Shown: in pieces, positions 46,505 through 56,746 of the stretch
Layout: the number at the start of each line of letters is the position of its first letter
How positions within the stretch are numbered: the first letter of the stretch is position 1
From: Methylomonas rosea
Lineage (GTDB): Bacteria > Pseudomonadota > Gammaproteobacteria > Methylococcales > Methylomonadaceae
Direction: 5' to 3'
Assembly (NCBI RefSeq): GCF_024505055.1
Contig: NZ_JANIBL010000012.1
Location: 1-64,000, forward strand
DNA: 64,000 nucleotides
Made by a program: the position numbers and the translations under genes
The notes under the pieces: generated by a model
The model's database searches: none
Told to the model about the DNA's origin: nothing
The model's input: only the letters and a program-made list of their open reading frames with translations

Positions 46505-47593
46505 TCAACCGCCTCTACTGGGGCAACGGCAAAAACCGTTCAACTCCACGTAGGCATTACCGGCAGCTGCACCGGCCACGCTGCACGCGCCTTCCCAATA
46601 TGTAGGCCCAACCCAAAGAGAATGCTGCGCGCGCAATTCCTGATCCTGCACCAAAGGCTGCACGGTAAATTTCTCCCCTCGTACCTCGACTTCCCAGCCG
46701 GAAGGATACGTACAGCCGGTGTTGGGACTGGTCCATTCGCCCAGCACGCTTACTGTGAATTCGTGCGCCGCCAGCGTGACGGTTTGCCCTTGGGCATCGG
46801 TAATCGAGCCGGACTTTTCTACCGACGTGTCGCTGCCCTTAAAGTCGAACAGCATGATTTGCCGGTTGTCCGCCAATTCGATCGCAAACCATTGCCAGCC
46901 TTGCAGAATGGCTTGGTAGAGTTCCCCGTATTGTCTATCGAACCAACTATTGCCGGTGACCTGAAAAGTCTGGCCGCCGATACTGATAGTCCCGGTGGTC
47001 GCCATTTTCGGCCGAGAGTAGTAGTAAGTGTAGCCGCCGAACCGGTAAGGATGAGGATCGCCGCCGTAATGCAGTGCCGGAGGCTGGGTGGCATTGAGTT
47101 CCAGATCCAGCACATAGTCGCCGACTTGCGCGTGCAAACGATCATGGCCGTCGCCACCGGTCGCCGTGACTTTATTGTCTGAACCGGAAGTCAGATTGAA
47201 GCCATTGGGTGTGCGCTTGGGTAGATGAAACTCAACGAATTCTTCGAACGAAAACCGCTGACCATTCACATCGGTAACTGCCGCCTGCACCAGCTGATCG
47301 CGAAAAATCACCAAACTGTCGAACGAGAAAAACACGATTTCAAAGCCAAAGCGGCGGCCGTCGTCGGTGAATAAATGCCCGGTCCAATACCACCATTGCA
47401 CTTGTTCGCTGGGTAAAAAGGCATCGTCGGCCGGCAATTCGACCGGACCTATCAAGCCACGGCGCGGCAGGAACAAACACGCGGCCACGGTTAACACTAA
47501 CAATAGCCAAGGCAATAACGATGGCTTCAGCAGGCCGACAATCAGCACAATCCCGGCAATAATCCAGGGTAATTTTTTCCAGAGCTTACGCAT
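46505..47593 (-). CDS. CrtC-type lipocalin-like (AttH) domain membrane protein
   Basis: A 362-residue protein. Two N-terminal membrane segments (about 10-45) precede a lipocalin-like double domain: VQWWYWTGHLFTDDGRRFGFE, YTYYYSRPKMATTGTI, NSWFDRQYGELY, WQWFAIELADNRQIMLFDFK and AYVELNGF. This is the CrtC/AttH family, which includes carotenoid 1,2-hydratases and proteins of unknown ligand. The catalytic Asp positions proposed for CrtC cannot be confirmed by eye. The gene lies 27 bp after the TonB receptor gene in the same direction, so both may handle one ligand. Confidence 0.85.
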   Translation of the reverse strand: MRKLWKKLPWIIAGIVLIVGLLKPSLLPWLLLVLTVAACLFLPRRGLIGPVELPADDAFLPSEQVQWWYWTGHLFTDDGRRFGFEIVFFSFDSLVIFRDQLVQAAVTDVNGQRFSFEEFVEFHLPKRTPNGFNLTSGSDNKVTATGGDGHDRLHAQVGDYVLDLELNATQPPALHYGGDPHPYRFGGYTYYYSRPKMATTGTISIGGQTFQVTGNSWFDRQYGELYQAILQGWQWFAIELADNRQIMLFDFKGSDTSVEKSGSITDAQGQTVTLAAHEFTVSVLGEWTSPNTGCTYPSGWEVEVRGEKFTVQPLVQDQELRAQHSLWVGPTYWEGACSVAGAAAGNAYVELNGFCRCPSRGG

Positions 47594-47620
47594 GGTCGAT
47601 ACTCTTTACGGGTTGAAAAA

Positions 47621-49657
47621 TCAAAAGCGCCAGCTGAGTTTGCCGTAGATAGAGCGCGGCACTTCCACGGCGCTACTGGGCAAGGACAGCGCGGATGAAT
47701 CTTTATATTCAGGATGGCTGGGCGAGAACAGATTTTGAGCGATGACGGCAAACTCCACGCCGCTATAGGGCTCGTAAGCCAGTCTGGCGTCAAACGTAGT
47801 GTAGGCCGGCACGGCCTGACTGGTGGAATGCAAGCGGCCGACATGGCGTAGCGTAAAGTCGAGCTTTATTTTTTCCGGCAAGTCCATCTGCCAACGCAAG
47901 GAACCGCGATGGCGTGGACTCAGCCCGGCGATATCCGGATTGAGCGGATCCTGGGGTATTTCCATTTTCAGGTGGCTGTAATTGCCGCTGAAGCGCATCC
48001 AATCCAACACGTGCCACTCACTGGCGATCTCGATACCGCGCGTGGTGAAGTCTTGCTGGGCGTTGCTCCAGACCAAGGACTGGGTAAGCCCTACCAACTC
48101 CCCCCTGCGGAATAGCACCAAATCGCTGTAGTGATTGCTGAAGGCGGTGATGTCGGTGGAGAATTTTTCGGTCCACTGAGCGCGGTAACCGATTTCGGCG
48201 GCAAAGATTTTTTCGGCGCGTAGATTGGGGTTGGGCTGGGCGATGACTTGAACCTGATCGAACGGCGCCGGCAAACCGGTCGGTACACCGCCCAACGCTA
48301 CGTTTGCCTGCGCTTCGCCGCGCGCCGGCGTGCGCGACGCCCTGGAAACCGAAGCCCACACCGAATGCACTTGATCCGGCGTCCACATTAAACGGGCGTT
48401 GGGCTGTACCTGCGTGTTACCGAAATGGCTTTCTTCCAGCTTGGTGCCTAGCGTCAAGCGCAAGGTATCGTCTATCAGCGTGATGTCGTCTTGCACGAAC
48501 ACGCTGCCGTTGTGATAACCCAAGCTGTTGGGGGTAAAGGCGATGGCCGATGTATTGACGGTGGTGCTGTGAATAAAGCGGTAACTGGCGCCCCACATCA
48601 AATCGTGATCGGCATTGGGATGCAAGCGATGCTGAAAATCGATGTCCAGCATATCTTGATTGTCCGACAGCGCCGCAGCGTTGAAATTGACCCGGTCATA
48701 GTAGCCTTGCAGCATAAATTCGGAGCCGTCACTGAAATTGCCCTCCCAGCGCGCCAACAGGTTGGCACCATCGGCATGCTCGTCGACGTTGAACTCGCGG
48801 TTAAACGGCGGCAGTACGGTTTGCGGCACCACGGTGTTGCCTATGGTCTTGCGGTACACATCGCCTTGCACCGTGTAGCGGCTGTCGTTGGAGATGCGGT
48901 CATCGATACGAAAACCGCCCTGCACCGAGCGCCAATCGTCGTGCAGTCCTTCTCCGGCTGAGTTAACAAAGGTGTCGCGTTCAAAGGTTTTGGCATACAC
49001 CCGATAACTGCCGTCGTCGCCGATTCGGCCACCATGCCGGTATCCGGCGAAGCCGCGCTCCTGGTTGCCGCCGCCAGCCACAAACAGATTGCCTTGGGTG
49101 TCCTTGGCTTTCTTGGTGATGATATTGATCACACCGTTTACCGCGTTGGCGCCCCACATCACCGCGCCCGGACCGCGGATCACTTCGATACGCTCGATGT
49201 CTTCCATCAAAGTATCCTGTAAATCCCAGAACACCCCGGAAAATAACGGCGTGTAAACGCTGCGGCCGTCCATCAGTACCAGCAATTTATTGGCGTAACG
49301 GCCATTGAAGCCCCGCGCGGTAACCGCCCAGACGCTGGCGTTAATTTGCGCCACCTCAAGGCCGGGCGCCAGGCGAAGTGCATCGGGAATACTCGTGGCG
49401 CCTGAGCGGCGAATGTCGTCCTGACTAATCACGAACGCCGCGGCGGCGGTATCGGATACAGTCTGCGACTTTCTGGAAGCCGACGACACTTCCATTTGCA
49501 TCAGTTCGTTGATGGAAAAATCTTCGATATCCGGTGCGGTTTCGGCCACAGCGCTACCCGGAATAGTGACGTTAAGCGCCATACCTAACAGAAATAGGTT
49601 TAATCGATTCGTCGCTTGAATTTGATACCGACCATAAAGCCATATCTTTGCTTTCAT
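47621..49657 (-). CDS. TonB-dependent outer-membrane receptor
   Basis: A 678-residue receptor. After a leader peptide (about residues 1-38) the TonB-box/plug region reads TVSDTAAAAFVISQDDIRRSG, IPDALRLAPGLEVAQIN, RGFNGRYANKLLVLMDGRSVY and IERIEVIRGPGAVMWGANAVNGVINIITKKA. The 22-strand barrel follows and ends with the terminal aromatic Phe (YGKLSWRF). The substrate is not evident from sequence. It is followed by the CrtC-like gene; a YfiR-kinase-cyclase operon lies further downstream, an association seen in other genomes where receptor and signalling genes cluster. Confidence 0.92.
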   Translation of the reverse strand: MKAKIWLYGRYQIQATNRLNLFLLGMALNVTIPGSAVAETAPDIEDFSINELMQMEVSSASRKSQTVSDTAAAAFVISQDDIRRSGATSIPDALRLAPGLEVAQINASVWAVTARGFNGRYANKLLVLMDGRSVYTPLFSGVFWDLQDTLMEDIERIEVIRGPGAVMWGANAVNGVINIITKKAKDTQGNLFVAGGGNQERGFAGYRHGGRIGDDGSYRVYAKTFERDTFVNSAGEGLHDDWRSVQGGFRIDDRISNDSRYTVQGDVYRKTIGNTVVPQTVLPPFNREFNVDEHADGANLLARWEGNFSDGSEFMLQGYYDRVNFNAAALSDNQDMLDIDFQHRLHPNADHDLMWGASYRFIHSTTVNTSAIAFTPNSLGYHNGSVFVQDDITLIDDTLRLTLGTKLEESHFGNTQVQPNARLMWTPDQVHSVWASVSRASRTPARGEAQANVALGGVPTGLPAPFDQVQVIAQPNPNLRAEKIFAAEIGYRAQWTEKFSTDITAFSNHYSDLVLFRRGELVGLTQSLVWSNAQQDFTTRGIEIASEWHVLDWMRFSGNYSHLKMEIPQDPLNPDIAGLSPRHRGSLRWQMDLPEKIKLDFTLRHVGRLHSTSQAVPAYTTFDARLAYEPYSGVEFAVIAQNLFSPSHPEYKDSSALSLPSSAVEVPRSIYGKLSWRF

Positions 49658-49901
49658 TTTTTTTATTATTTTGAGGTGACAACTATTTTGACGCGGGGGG
49701 CCGTCGGCTATCCATTCGGCGATACCCTCTCCGGCAAACCGTTTACAAGATAGTCGCTAAATGCCGATAAGGCGTTCGCAACCCTCCAACATCGAAAAAT
49801 TCATTGCGTTTTTTGAGGGCTATCACATTTCATACGGCAGAAATGCGCCCTAGCGACAAGAAATAGACTCGGCAAGCTAACTGCCAAACCGTAAAAATGA
49901 G

Positions 49902-49916
49902 CGGTATTGCTTACCG
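49902..49916 (-). terminator. Small hairpin ending modC
   Basis: On the minus strand CGGTA-AGCAA-TACCG is followed by CTCATTTTTA. The stem includes the modC stop codon. It is short, so this is a weak terminator candidate. Confidence 0.35.
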
Positions 49917-51002
49917 TACTATGGAAGTACCTTTGATTTGTACGTATACGGCCATGCCGGGCTGCACACCTAACAACATCGCCGATTTTTGGGTGATATG
50001 CGCCAATAAAACCTCATCGCCCACCGCCAACTGTACGACAGTTTGGCCCTGCCCCATTTCGCTGAGCGCCAGCACCCGGGCCGGCAGAATATTCAAGATG
50101 CTGGACGCTTCCGGCGGTTGCAAGGTAATGCTGACATCGCGGGCATAAATTCTGATTCTGACCGGACTGCCGACCGGCATGTCCAAATACGGCAAACTCA
50201 AGCTGCCGCCAGCGAATTCGGCATGGCTGAGGTGATATTCGGCTTCGTGGCTGATCAACTTGCCCTGCCAGACGCTGGCCGCTTGCCGATCCAAAGCCAT
50301 GGGCCCATCCAGCCGAGTCAGGGTTTCCGCCAGCGGACCGCAGGCCAGTGCTTTACCGGCGGCCATCACCAGCAGGTGGTCTGCCAGTTGATTGACCTCC
50401 TGCAAAGAATGCGTGACGTACAGAATCGGTATTTGCAGATTCTGATGCAAGCCGGTCAGGTAAGGCAGGATGTCCTGCTTGCGTTGTTCGTCTAGCGAAG
50501 CCAGCGGCTCGTCCATCAACAACACATCCGGACTGGCGGCCAAGGCTCTGGCAATCGCTACGCGCTGCCGCTCACCGCCGGATAGTCGGGCCGGCAAACG
50601 CTCAAGCAATGGCCCTATCGCCAACAATTCGATGGCCTGTTCTAATGAAAACACCCGATCCTTGGCGCGCAAGCGCCGCACGGCATAGTCCAGATTGCCG
50701 CGCACCGATAAATGCGGAAACAGATTGGCTTCTTGAAATACGTAGGCCAAATTACGCTGATGGGTAGGCTGGAAAAAATCGCTATCGCTGTCTTGCCAAA
50801 GGGTGTCGCCGATTTTCAAAAAGCCCTGCGTTGGCCGCTCCAAGCCGGCGATACAACGCAGCAACGTGGTCTTACCGGAGCCGGAATGACCGAATAACAC
50901 CGTCACACCGCTGGCAGGTAGGTTTAAATCGACATCTAAATCGAATTGGTCGTAAGCCAGACGCAAGCGGGCCTGAATGCTTTGAACTGGGGCCATTGTC
51001 AT
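49911..51002 (-). CDS. modC: Molybdate ABC transporter ATP-binding protein
   Basis: A 363-residue ModC. The ABC domain has Walker [14 protein letters not shown] near residues 37-49, signature [16 protein letters not shown], Walker [14 protein letters not shown] and the switch THS. The C-terminal Mop-type domain (about 295-363: [37 protein letters not shown]) binds molybdate and can regulate the transporter. The start overlaps the modB stop by 4 bp. modA is not in the window. Located near the nif accessory operon, it would supply molybdenum for nitrogenase. Confidence 0.95.
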   Translation of the reverse strand: MTMAPVQSIQARLRLAYDQFDLDVDLNLPASGVTVLFGHSGSGKTTLLRCIAGLERPTQGFLKIGDTLWQDSDSDFFQPTHQRNLAYVFQEANLFPHLSVRGNLDYAVRRLRAKDRVFSLEQAIELLAIGPLLERLPARLSGGERQRVAIARALAASPDVLLMDEPLASLDEQRKQDILPYLTGLHQNLQIPILYVTHSLQEVNQLADHLLVMAAGKALACGPLAETLTRLDGPMALDRQAASVWQGKLISHEAEYHLSHAEFAGGSLSLPYLDMPVGSPVRIRIYARDVSITLQPPEASSILNILPARVLALSEMGQGQTVVQLAVGDEVLLAHITQKSAMLLGVQPGMAVYVQIKGTSIVR

Positions 51003-51685
51003 TTCAAGGATTGTGTCAGCGTTTGGGTTTGTTGGCTGTTGTAGAGCAGCAGTAACACCAAAAAGGAGAAGATCAGTAAACCGCCGGCCAGCCAGTGCGC
51101 TTGCCCGTATTCCAGTGCTTCGACATGGTTATAAATTTGTACGGAAACCACGCGGGTTTTATCGGGGATATTGCCCCCAACCATCAATACCACGCCGAAT
51201 TCGCCGACGGTATGGGTAAATCCCAACACGCCGGCGGTTAAAAACCCCGGTTTCGCCAAAGGCAGGGCCACACTGAAAAACCGATCCAGCGGCCCCGCCC
51301 CCAAGGTTGCGGCCGCTTCCAGAGGCGCCTCGCCCATCGCCACAAAGGCATTTTGCAAAGGCTGCACCACGAACGGCAGCGAATACAATACCGATGCCAC
51401 CACCAAGCCGCCGAAACTGAACGGCAAGGTGCCGATACCCAACCACAGGGTAAATTTCCCCACCACCCCGGCCGGCCCCATCAACACCAATAAATAAAAA
51501 CCCAATACCGTCGGCGGCAACACCAAAGGCAACGCCACCACGCTATTGATCACGCCTTTCCAGCGCGAGCGGCTGCGCGCCAGCTTCCAAGCCAGCGGCG
51601 TGCCCAACAACAGCAACAGTAAGGTAGCCAGACTGGCGACGCGAAAGGTCAAAAACAAGGTGTCGAGATCGGCGGCGTTTAGCAT
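50999..51685 (-). CDS. modB: Molybdate ABC transporter permease
   Basis: A 228-residue ModB with five to six membrane helices. The first helices include [17 protein letters not shown] and [23 protein letters not shown]. The EAA loop, which contacts ModC, reads [32 protein letters not shown] and is followed by [29 protein letters not shown]. It forms the membrane channel for molybdate. Its stop codon overlaps modC. I see no ModE box in the 160 bp upstream. Confidence 0.96.
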   Translation of the reverse strand: MLNAADLDTLFLTFRVASLATLLLLLLGTPLAWKLARSRSRWKGVINSVVALPLVLPPTVLGFYLLVLMGPAGVVGKFTLWLGIGTLPFSFGGLVVASVLYSLPFVVQPLQNAFVAMGEAPLEAAATLGAGPLDRFFSVALPLAKPGFLTAGVLGFTHTVGEFGVVLMVGGNIPDKTRVVSVQIYNHVEALEYGQAHWLAGGLLIFSFLVLLLLYNSQQTQTLTQSLK

Positions 51686-51789
51686 GCAAAGCCTGGATTA
51701 AGTGACGGGGGAATCGCCGCAAGGCGACACATCTGCGGTCTATTTTCGCTAATCGGACGAGGAGAATGCCAGCGAAATACACGATGGCG

Positions 51790-51829
51790 CAGAAAAAACC
51801 GGAAGATAGGTGCGAAATTATCCGCACCT
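51790..51829 (-). terminator. Hairpin with downstream T-run between small membrane gene and modB
   Basis: On the minus strand AGGTGCG pairs with CGCACCT around an eight-base loop; a TTTTTT run follows after nine bases. It lies 19 bp after the stop of the small membrane protein gene and before modB. It is a plausible terminator, though the gap before the T-run is longer than usual. Confidence 0.45.
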
Positions 51830-51847
51830 ACACCGACGGAAAGAGGG

Positions 51848-52165
51848 TTATTTTCCGATAAGCTGCAAACGGTGTTCTACCTTGGCCGCCACCAATGAAT
51901 CGTAATGCCGCTGCAGCATCGAATCGGTTGGCCGGGGAAACAAGGTTGCTTCAATCTCGCTTTGCAATTGCGTCAAAAAATGCCGTTTGAGGATGGAATC
52001 CTCAGGCACGCCCCTCCCGGCATCGCCGGCATCGCCTGCCACGGCTTTACTGGCACCGGCGGATTTACTCGACTTTGCATAAGCCGACAACATGCAACCC
52101 AAGGGCGCGAACGCACAGGCCGCCACAATCAACATAATCAAACCCACCCATAGAACTTCGCTCAT
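51848..52165 (-). CDS. Small single-pass membrane protein, function unknown
   Basis: A 105-residue protein with one N-terminal membrane helix (LWVGLIMLIVAACAFAPLGCML, about residues 5-26), a Ser/Ala/Gly-rich linker and a helical cytoplasmic or periplasmic tail (SILKRHFLTQLQSEIEATLFPRPTDSMLQRHYDSLVAAKVEHRLQLI). The tail contains two similar segments, DSILKRHFLTQL and DSMLQRHYDSLV, which look like a short internal repeat. I do not recognise a family. It lies upstream of modBC on the same strand. Confidence 0.65.
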   Translation of the reverse strand: MSEVLWVGLIMLIVAACAFAPLGCMLSAYAKSSKSAGASKAVAGDAGDAGRGVPEDSILKRHFLTQLQSEIEATLFPRPTDSMLQRHYDSLVAAKVEHRLQLIGK

Positions 52166-52702
52166 CTCATCACCTTAATGACATTGCCAAAAAATCGGCG
52201 ACAGGCTTTGGCATGCGCCTGCTGCCCTCTTGAAAATCCCAATGGTTTTCAATTGACCCACAGCAATATCAATGCCATGGAAAGCAACGCCCGCAAGCCC
52301 CGGAATACCAGGAATTTCAAGGATGTATCACAGTTTGCGTGTATTGTTTTGAGACAGGATTGCGACAACCGCACAACAACCAGGGAAAATTGTTAGTGAT
52401 TCGACTGTATATTCCACCGCAGTTCAGCCACCTGTTCCAATTTAAAACCGCCAGCTGTTCCGGTGAAAACCAGACCTAGGTCAGCATAAAGGAAGTGATT
52501 CGAATTCTACGCCAAACGGTCGTCCAGAATTTTAATGGCTGTTACACAACCGCACTCCCAGTAGCTTGTGACACCAATGAAAGCCAAAATCCAAAAACAT
52601 CGTCCGACCGTCTACGAGATTTGCGCATGCTTGGACACAAACCCTGAAAGTCCTTGGATTAGCTAAACATCAGTATTGGTTTGAAATCGGTTGTAGGCAG
52701 TT
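52166..52702. other. Long intergenic region between small membrane gene and STAND ATPase gene
   Basis: A 537-bp gap. It lies upstream of the small membrane gene and downstream of the STAND ATPase gene, both on the minus strand. It must contain the promoter for the former and the 3' end of the latter. I found no open frame with a ribosome site, no tRNA and no strong hairpin followed by T residues. Confidence 0.45.
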
Positions 52703-55700
52703 TTAGCTCGGTTTTGATGGTGTTGTTGCAGAAACGTCAAGCACGAAGACGTCGATTAATTTTCTCTCCGCCGGTGTCAATGTGGCCTTCAGCCGTTCTT
52801 CCAGTTCAGCGGCTGACTTGGGCGGCGGCAGGCCTTGGGGATGTGTCGGCAGCCTTTTAAAGTTAAACCACAACACCAAATACAAGCCACGGCCTTCGGT
52901 TTCCGGGGAGATGGTGTAGCGCGGTATTAATTGCTGATGAATGGTTTTCCATAGTTCGCGGTGGTAATCGCGCTTGATTTCGATGGGCAGGTAATATGTT
53001 CGGCCATCATGGATGAAGCACAATTTGATGTCGGCGCGCTTCTCATTGGCTTGTAGCGCTTCCGGTTCGACGGCGACACCGTATTTCGTCAGCATCGGTT
53101 TTAGGAGATCAACCAAATAATTGCGGCCAACCTCTTCGTATCTAGGGTCTTCCGCGGGGTAAGGCTCTTTTGGGGCTAAAGTTTCCTTGCCCTTTAAATT
53201 CCAAAAATGTTGGTAGCGGTTAGTACTGCCGCCATGCATTTCCTCCGCCAATTGCCGCAAACAATCCATCGCCAGCACGGCCAGATCGGCGACATTGGCC
53301 GGCTTTTGGTCATTCAACGTTTCGATGACTTGGCAAGCGTCGGGATGTTTATACAAGGCTTCGCGGCGGCTGATTTGTTGGGTTTGTTGGGCGTCGCGGA
53401 TTAATGGGTGCCAGGCGGCTAGTTTCGGTTGTTCGAGCAAATCGGCCAGAACCTTTGCGGCGTCTTCGCCGGGGTTCGCCGCCAAGTTGTTTAACAAGGA
53501 GCGAACGTAATCCCGCTCTTCCATTGCTCGCGTAACCCATCCGCCACCTCTAGGCCAATTTGGCTGACAACGCGGTGCCAATAACTCTATCAACATGCGT
53601 TGAGTCGAAACCAGATCGATGTTGAAATAGGGTTCATTGCCATGCATCGGTAACAAGAACGAAGACAAATGATTGATCCGGGTGGTGCTGCCGGTCACCT
53701 CCAGTTTGATCTTCGTATCGTAAATACTTGGCTCAATGATTAAACCCGTGGCAAGCCAATAAATGCGTTGCGCCAAATCCATGCCTTTGCAAGCCAGTTT
53801 TTTCTCAATAAGTGCATGTAATTCAATCCTATCGGCCTCGGCAATAGCGGCTTTCAATAAGTATTTAAGATGGTGAATGTGATCTTTGTAACCGCGTATC
53901 GGATATTTTTCGAGCAACGGTAAGACTATTCGATTTGCTATAGGCAAGAGATGTGCGGCACCGGTAAGATAAGAAATGCCATGAATATATTTAGCCTTGG
54001 CATTTAGAAAGGTCGCAATATAATCCGTATAGGCTTTAGCAACAAAATCAGGCCGAGAATGGCATAATGCCTTGAACCATTCATCTTCAAACGTACCCTG
54101 TGTGAAGCAAAATGCAAGCGCGCTATTGATTAAGTCATCGCTTAAGCCTTCTAAAAAGTTATTGTCCTCCAAATACAAAATTTCAATGCATATTAGGAAC
54201 GGTCGCCTGATATGGTGATATTTATTTTTTACATCAGCTGCCAATATTTCTTCCGCATCAGGAATATCAGTTCTATCCAACATTCTTCGCAATCCGCTTT
54301 TCGCTGCCGAAATCAAAACCTCGTTGTGATTTAGATACTCCGCTAATCGCTGCTCATTGGTTTTCCCGCCTACACTAACTCGATGATCGAAATATTGTGA
54401 AATTTGGTCGTAAACAAAAGGTTCAGCCTTGCCAGCAGCAATGTCATCCAAATTTTTATAAAAAAAACTTAATTTCTCAGCCAACTGTTGTTCGCGTTGA
54501 CCTTGCCACTTAGCTTTGGATTCGACTCGTTTTTTCCACCATTCAGGAATGGGGCGAAACTTTTGCTCATTAAAAACCTGAATGAACTCAGGATGCTGAG
54601 AGACCCAATCGGTTAAGTCGTCAAGAGTCAAAACGCTGTCTTGCTTATTGAGTGTCGAGAATGCCAGTTTGAAATAAGAGATTCTTTTGTCTGGATCGAT
54701 TTCGGTCAATGCCGTGCTTAACCACCAGGCACCCAAATTTTTCGGCGGAGCAGCATTTCGGAAACGCTTAAATATCAAAGAAATCGAATATTCTATATTT
54801 TCCTTGTTCTCTATTCGTTTCAAACCTTCCAAGATCAGATTAAAAAATTTTTCAGGGTTTGCTTCCAGCCATGCCGATATTTTCGCTTTGTATTCTTGCG
54901 GCAACTTGCATTCATCGTATTCGTCAATACCGATCGATAACCAATAATAAAGCCTTTCATCAGAAACAGATAGGCCATGCAGAGTCAATCCTCGAACCAA
55001 TAAGTCACCAGCCACACTAAACAAATCATCTAATATGGCATATATCCTCTCTGTTCCAATGCAAAATAGCCTGTCTAAAACCTCAGGCAATTCACCGTCA
55101 GTTATACTGTGCAAAAATTGATTTTTCCAAAAGCGAATACAAGAGATTCTGTTGCCATCATTCTGCCTGCCTATGAATCGAATGATATCCACAGGTTTTA
55201 TTTTTGATACATACAGTTTTCTTAATAAAACTTCTAATAAATCATTACGTGCATCCATAACGACTTTATTATGAATTTCCTCCGCCAAGCGCAATAAACT
55301 TTCGTAATCATCTGAATATAGTTGGCAAAAAGCATTCAAGGCGTAATTTCTAGTGGCTTCCCAATACGTGTTATCCCTGACAATTGCGAGTAATTGAAAC
55401 TTGATATCCGGAGCGCATTCTGAATAGCTAAGCCCTTGCAATAGGCAATACAGCAAATATTGCTCGCCATCGCCACGCCCTGGACTGACGAGCACTTGCA
55501 TTAAATCGCCCGCCATATCCTTTGTACACAATGCGGAAAACGCCGTGGTATGCCAATCGCGGTTGGGAAAACCGCTGGTTTGCGCTTCCCGGATCAAGGC
55601 TTGCAATAACCTGGATTTCGTTTGCGTCGAAAACAACTGCACATCCCCATACACCACCAAACCCAACGGATCGATTTCAATCAACCTATCACGCGCAGGC

Positions 55701-56743
55701 TCCGACAATACCGCCAACCAAGCCATCAAGCCGCGCAATGCGGCGACGATGCCGCCGTCCACGCCGGTCGTTAGCGCCAATACTCGATTGACCAATAAGC
55801 CATTCTTGATCTTGCCGGCGATGAATTGCGCCGCCAGATATTCCGCAACGCTACGATGCACATAGCTGTATTCGTCTCCCTCCTTTCTGAACAGGCGGGT
55901 TTTTAAGGCGGTACACGCCGACGGTGGAAGGTCGATGGAATCAAGGCTGATGCGGCCCGGTTGAGAGCAACCTTCGCTGAAGCCTGACAGGTTGGCAAGC
56001 AGTTGAATCGCGCACAGCAAACCGGCTGCTTCGAGCAAGGTTGGAATATTAACTGGGGATTTTTCCGCAACCCGGTGTTCGTCGTTAAATTCCACCGCCA
56101 ATTGCTCCGAAGCCAACTGGAAAACCTGTTGTTTGGTGGACGGCCATTCCCGACCGCCCTTGGCACCGTCGATCAACATATCCAGGGTTTGCGGATTGTC
56201 CAGCAAACCGGACAGGCCGAAGCTTTCCGCCTTTGCGATGAAACTATCGGCATCGCCGACACGGCCGTCGTTGGCGAGTATCGTCTTTACGTCACCGCTG
56301 TTTAACGAGTCTAAATATAATTGGGTAATTTCTTGGGAGGGGCTGACTTTGGCTAAATCCTTGTTATCCAGCGCCCCCAACCAATCGGCTTCGCGGCAGG
56401 AAATGCGGAACCGTTTGCAACCCAGTTTATTGAGTTTGCCGCGAATGGCGCCCAGTGGCGTTCGGGCATCGTCTTTGCCGGCTCGGGCTTCGTCCAAGCC
56501 ATCGATGAACAAGGTTTTCTCCCGCCATTCGTCATTATCCAAATCGATAAAGTCTCTGGCGGAAATGTAATAGCCGTTTCCGGTGTTGCCTGCTTCTTCT
56601 TCGAACAACGTGGATTTGCCGGCACCCGGTTCGCCCAGCAACACATAGACTGGCCGACCTCTGTAGTCGGCGATGGGACGGCTTTCGGCGGAAACGTCTT
56701 CCGTGGTTTTTTCGGTGACGGTGCGGGGGACGCGAAACAGCAT
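52703..56743 (-). CDS. NACHT/STAND-like NTPase with C-terminal PD-(D/E)XK nuclease-like domain
   Basis: A 1346-residue protein. Near the N terminus (about 30-90) is a P-loop NTPase: VYVLLGEPGAGKSTLFEEEA, then TLFIDGLDEARAG (Walker B of the hhhDGhDE type found in NACHT NTPases) and RFRISCREADW. A winged-helix-like region and a long helical solenoid (about 200-1150) follow, the presumed sensor. The C terminus has ADIKLCFIHDG ... YYLPIEIKRDYH (Asp near 1237, Glu-x-Lys near 1255), a PD-(D/E)XK-type nuclease core. The middle is A+T-rich relative to the neighbours, suggesting transfer. It lies 3 bp after the AAA/DUF4143 gene, so translation is coupled. Antiphage defence is inferred from architecture; no close family is recognised. 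Confidence 0.75.
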   Translation of the reverse strand: MLFRVPRTVTEKTTEDVSAESRPIADYRGRPVYVLLGEPGAGKSTLFEEEAGNTGNGYYISARDFIDLDNDEWREKTLFIDGLDEARAGKDDARTPLGAIRGKLNKLGCKRFRISCREADWLGALDNKDLAKVSPSQEITQLYLDSLNSGDVKTILANDGRVGDADSFIAKAESFGLSGLLDNPQTLDMLIDGAKGGREWPSTKQQVFQLASEQLAVEFNDEHRVAEKSPVNIPTLLEAAGLLCAIQLLANLSGFSEGCSQPGRISLDSIDLPPSACTALKTRLFRKEGDEYSYVHRSVAEYLAAQFIAGKIKNGLLVNRVLALTTGVDGGIVAALRGLMAWLAVLSEPARDRLIEIDPLGLVVYGDVQLFSTQTKSRLLQALIREAQTSGFPNRDWHTTAFSALCTKDMAGDLMQVLVSPGRGDGEQYLLYCLLQGLSYSECAPDIKFQLLAIVRDNTYWEATRNYALNAFCQLYSDDYESLLRLAEEIHNKVVMDARNDLLEVLLRKLYVSKIKPVDIIRFIGRQNDGNRISCIRFWKNQFLHSITDGELPEVLDRLFCIGTERIYAILDDLFSVAGDLLVRGLTLHGLSVSDERLYYWLSIGIDEYDECKLPQEYKAKISAWLEANPEKFFNLILEGLKRIENKENIEYSISLIFKRFRNAAPPKNLGAWWLSTALTEIDPDKRISYFKLAFSTLNKQDSVLTLDDLTDWVSQHPEFIQVFNEQKFRPIPEWWKKRVESKAKWQGQREQQLAEKLSFFYKNLDDIAAGKAEPFVYDQISQYFDHRVSVGGKTNEQRLAEYLNHNEVLISAAKSGLRRMLDRTDIPDAEEILAADVKNKYHHIRRPFLICIEILYLEDNNFLEGLSDDLINSALAFCFTQGTFEDEWFKALCHSRPDFVAKAYTDYIATFLNAKAKYIHGISYLTGAAHLLPIANRIVLPLLEKYPIRGYKDHIHHLKYLLKAAIAEADRIELHALIEKKLACKGMDLAQRIYWLATGLIIEPSIYDTKIKLEVTGSTTRINHLSSFLLPMHGNEPYFNIDLVSTQRMLIELLAPRCQPNWPRGGGWVTRAMEERDYVRSLLNNLAANPGEDAAKVLADLLEQPKLAAWHPLIRDAQQTQQISRREALYKHPDACQVIETLNDQKPANVADLAVLAMDCLRQLAEEMHGGSTNRYQHFWNLKGKETLAPKEPYPAEDPRYEEVGRNYLVDLLKPMLTKYGVAVEPEALQANEKRADIKLCFIHDGRTYYLPIEIKRDYHRELWKTIHQQLIPRYTISPETEGRGLYLVLWFNFKRLPTHPQGLPPPKSAAELEERLKATLTPAERKLIDVFVLDVSATTPSKPS

Positions 56744-56746
56744 GAA

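Noticed and set aside
51686-51847. Molybdenum-cofactor riboswitch or ModE box upstream of modB
   Set aside because: Only a simple 7-bp hairpin with a distant T-run is present; the conserved elements of the Moco motif and the ModE palindrome could not be found.
52195-52225. Possible sigma-54 promoter (TGGCAT...TGC) upstream of the small membrane gene
   Set aside because: The GG and GC elements are 11 bp apart where 12 are needed in the consensus, and the hexamers deviate.
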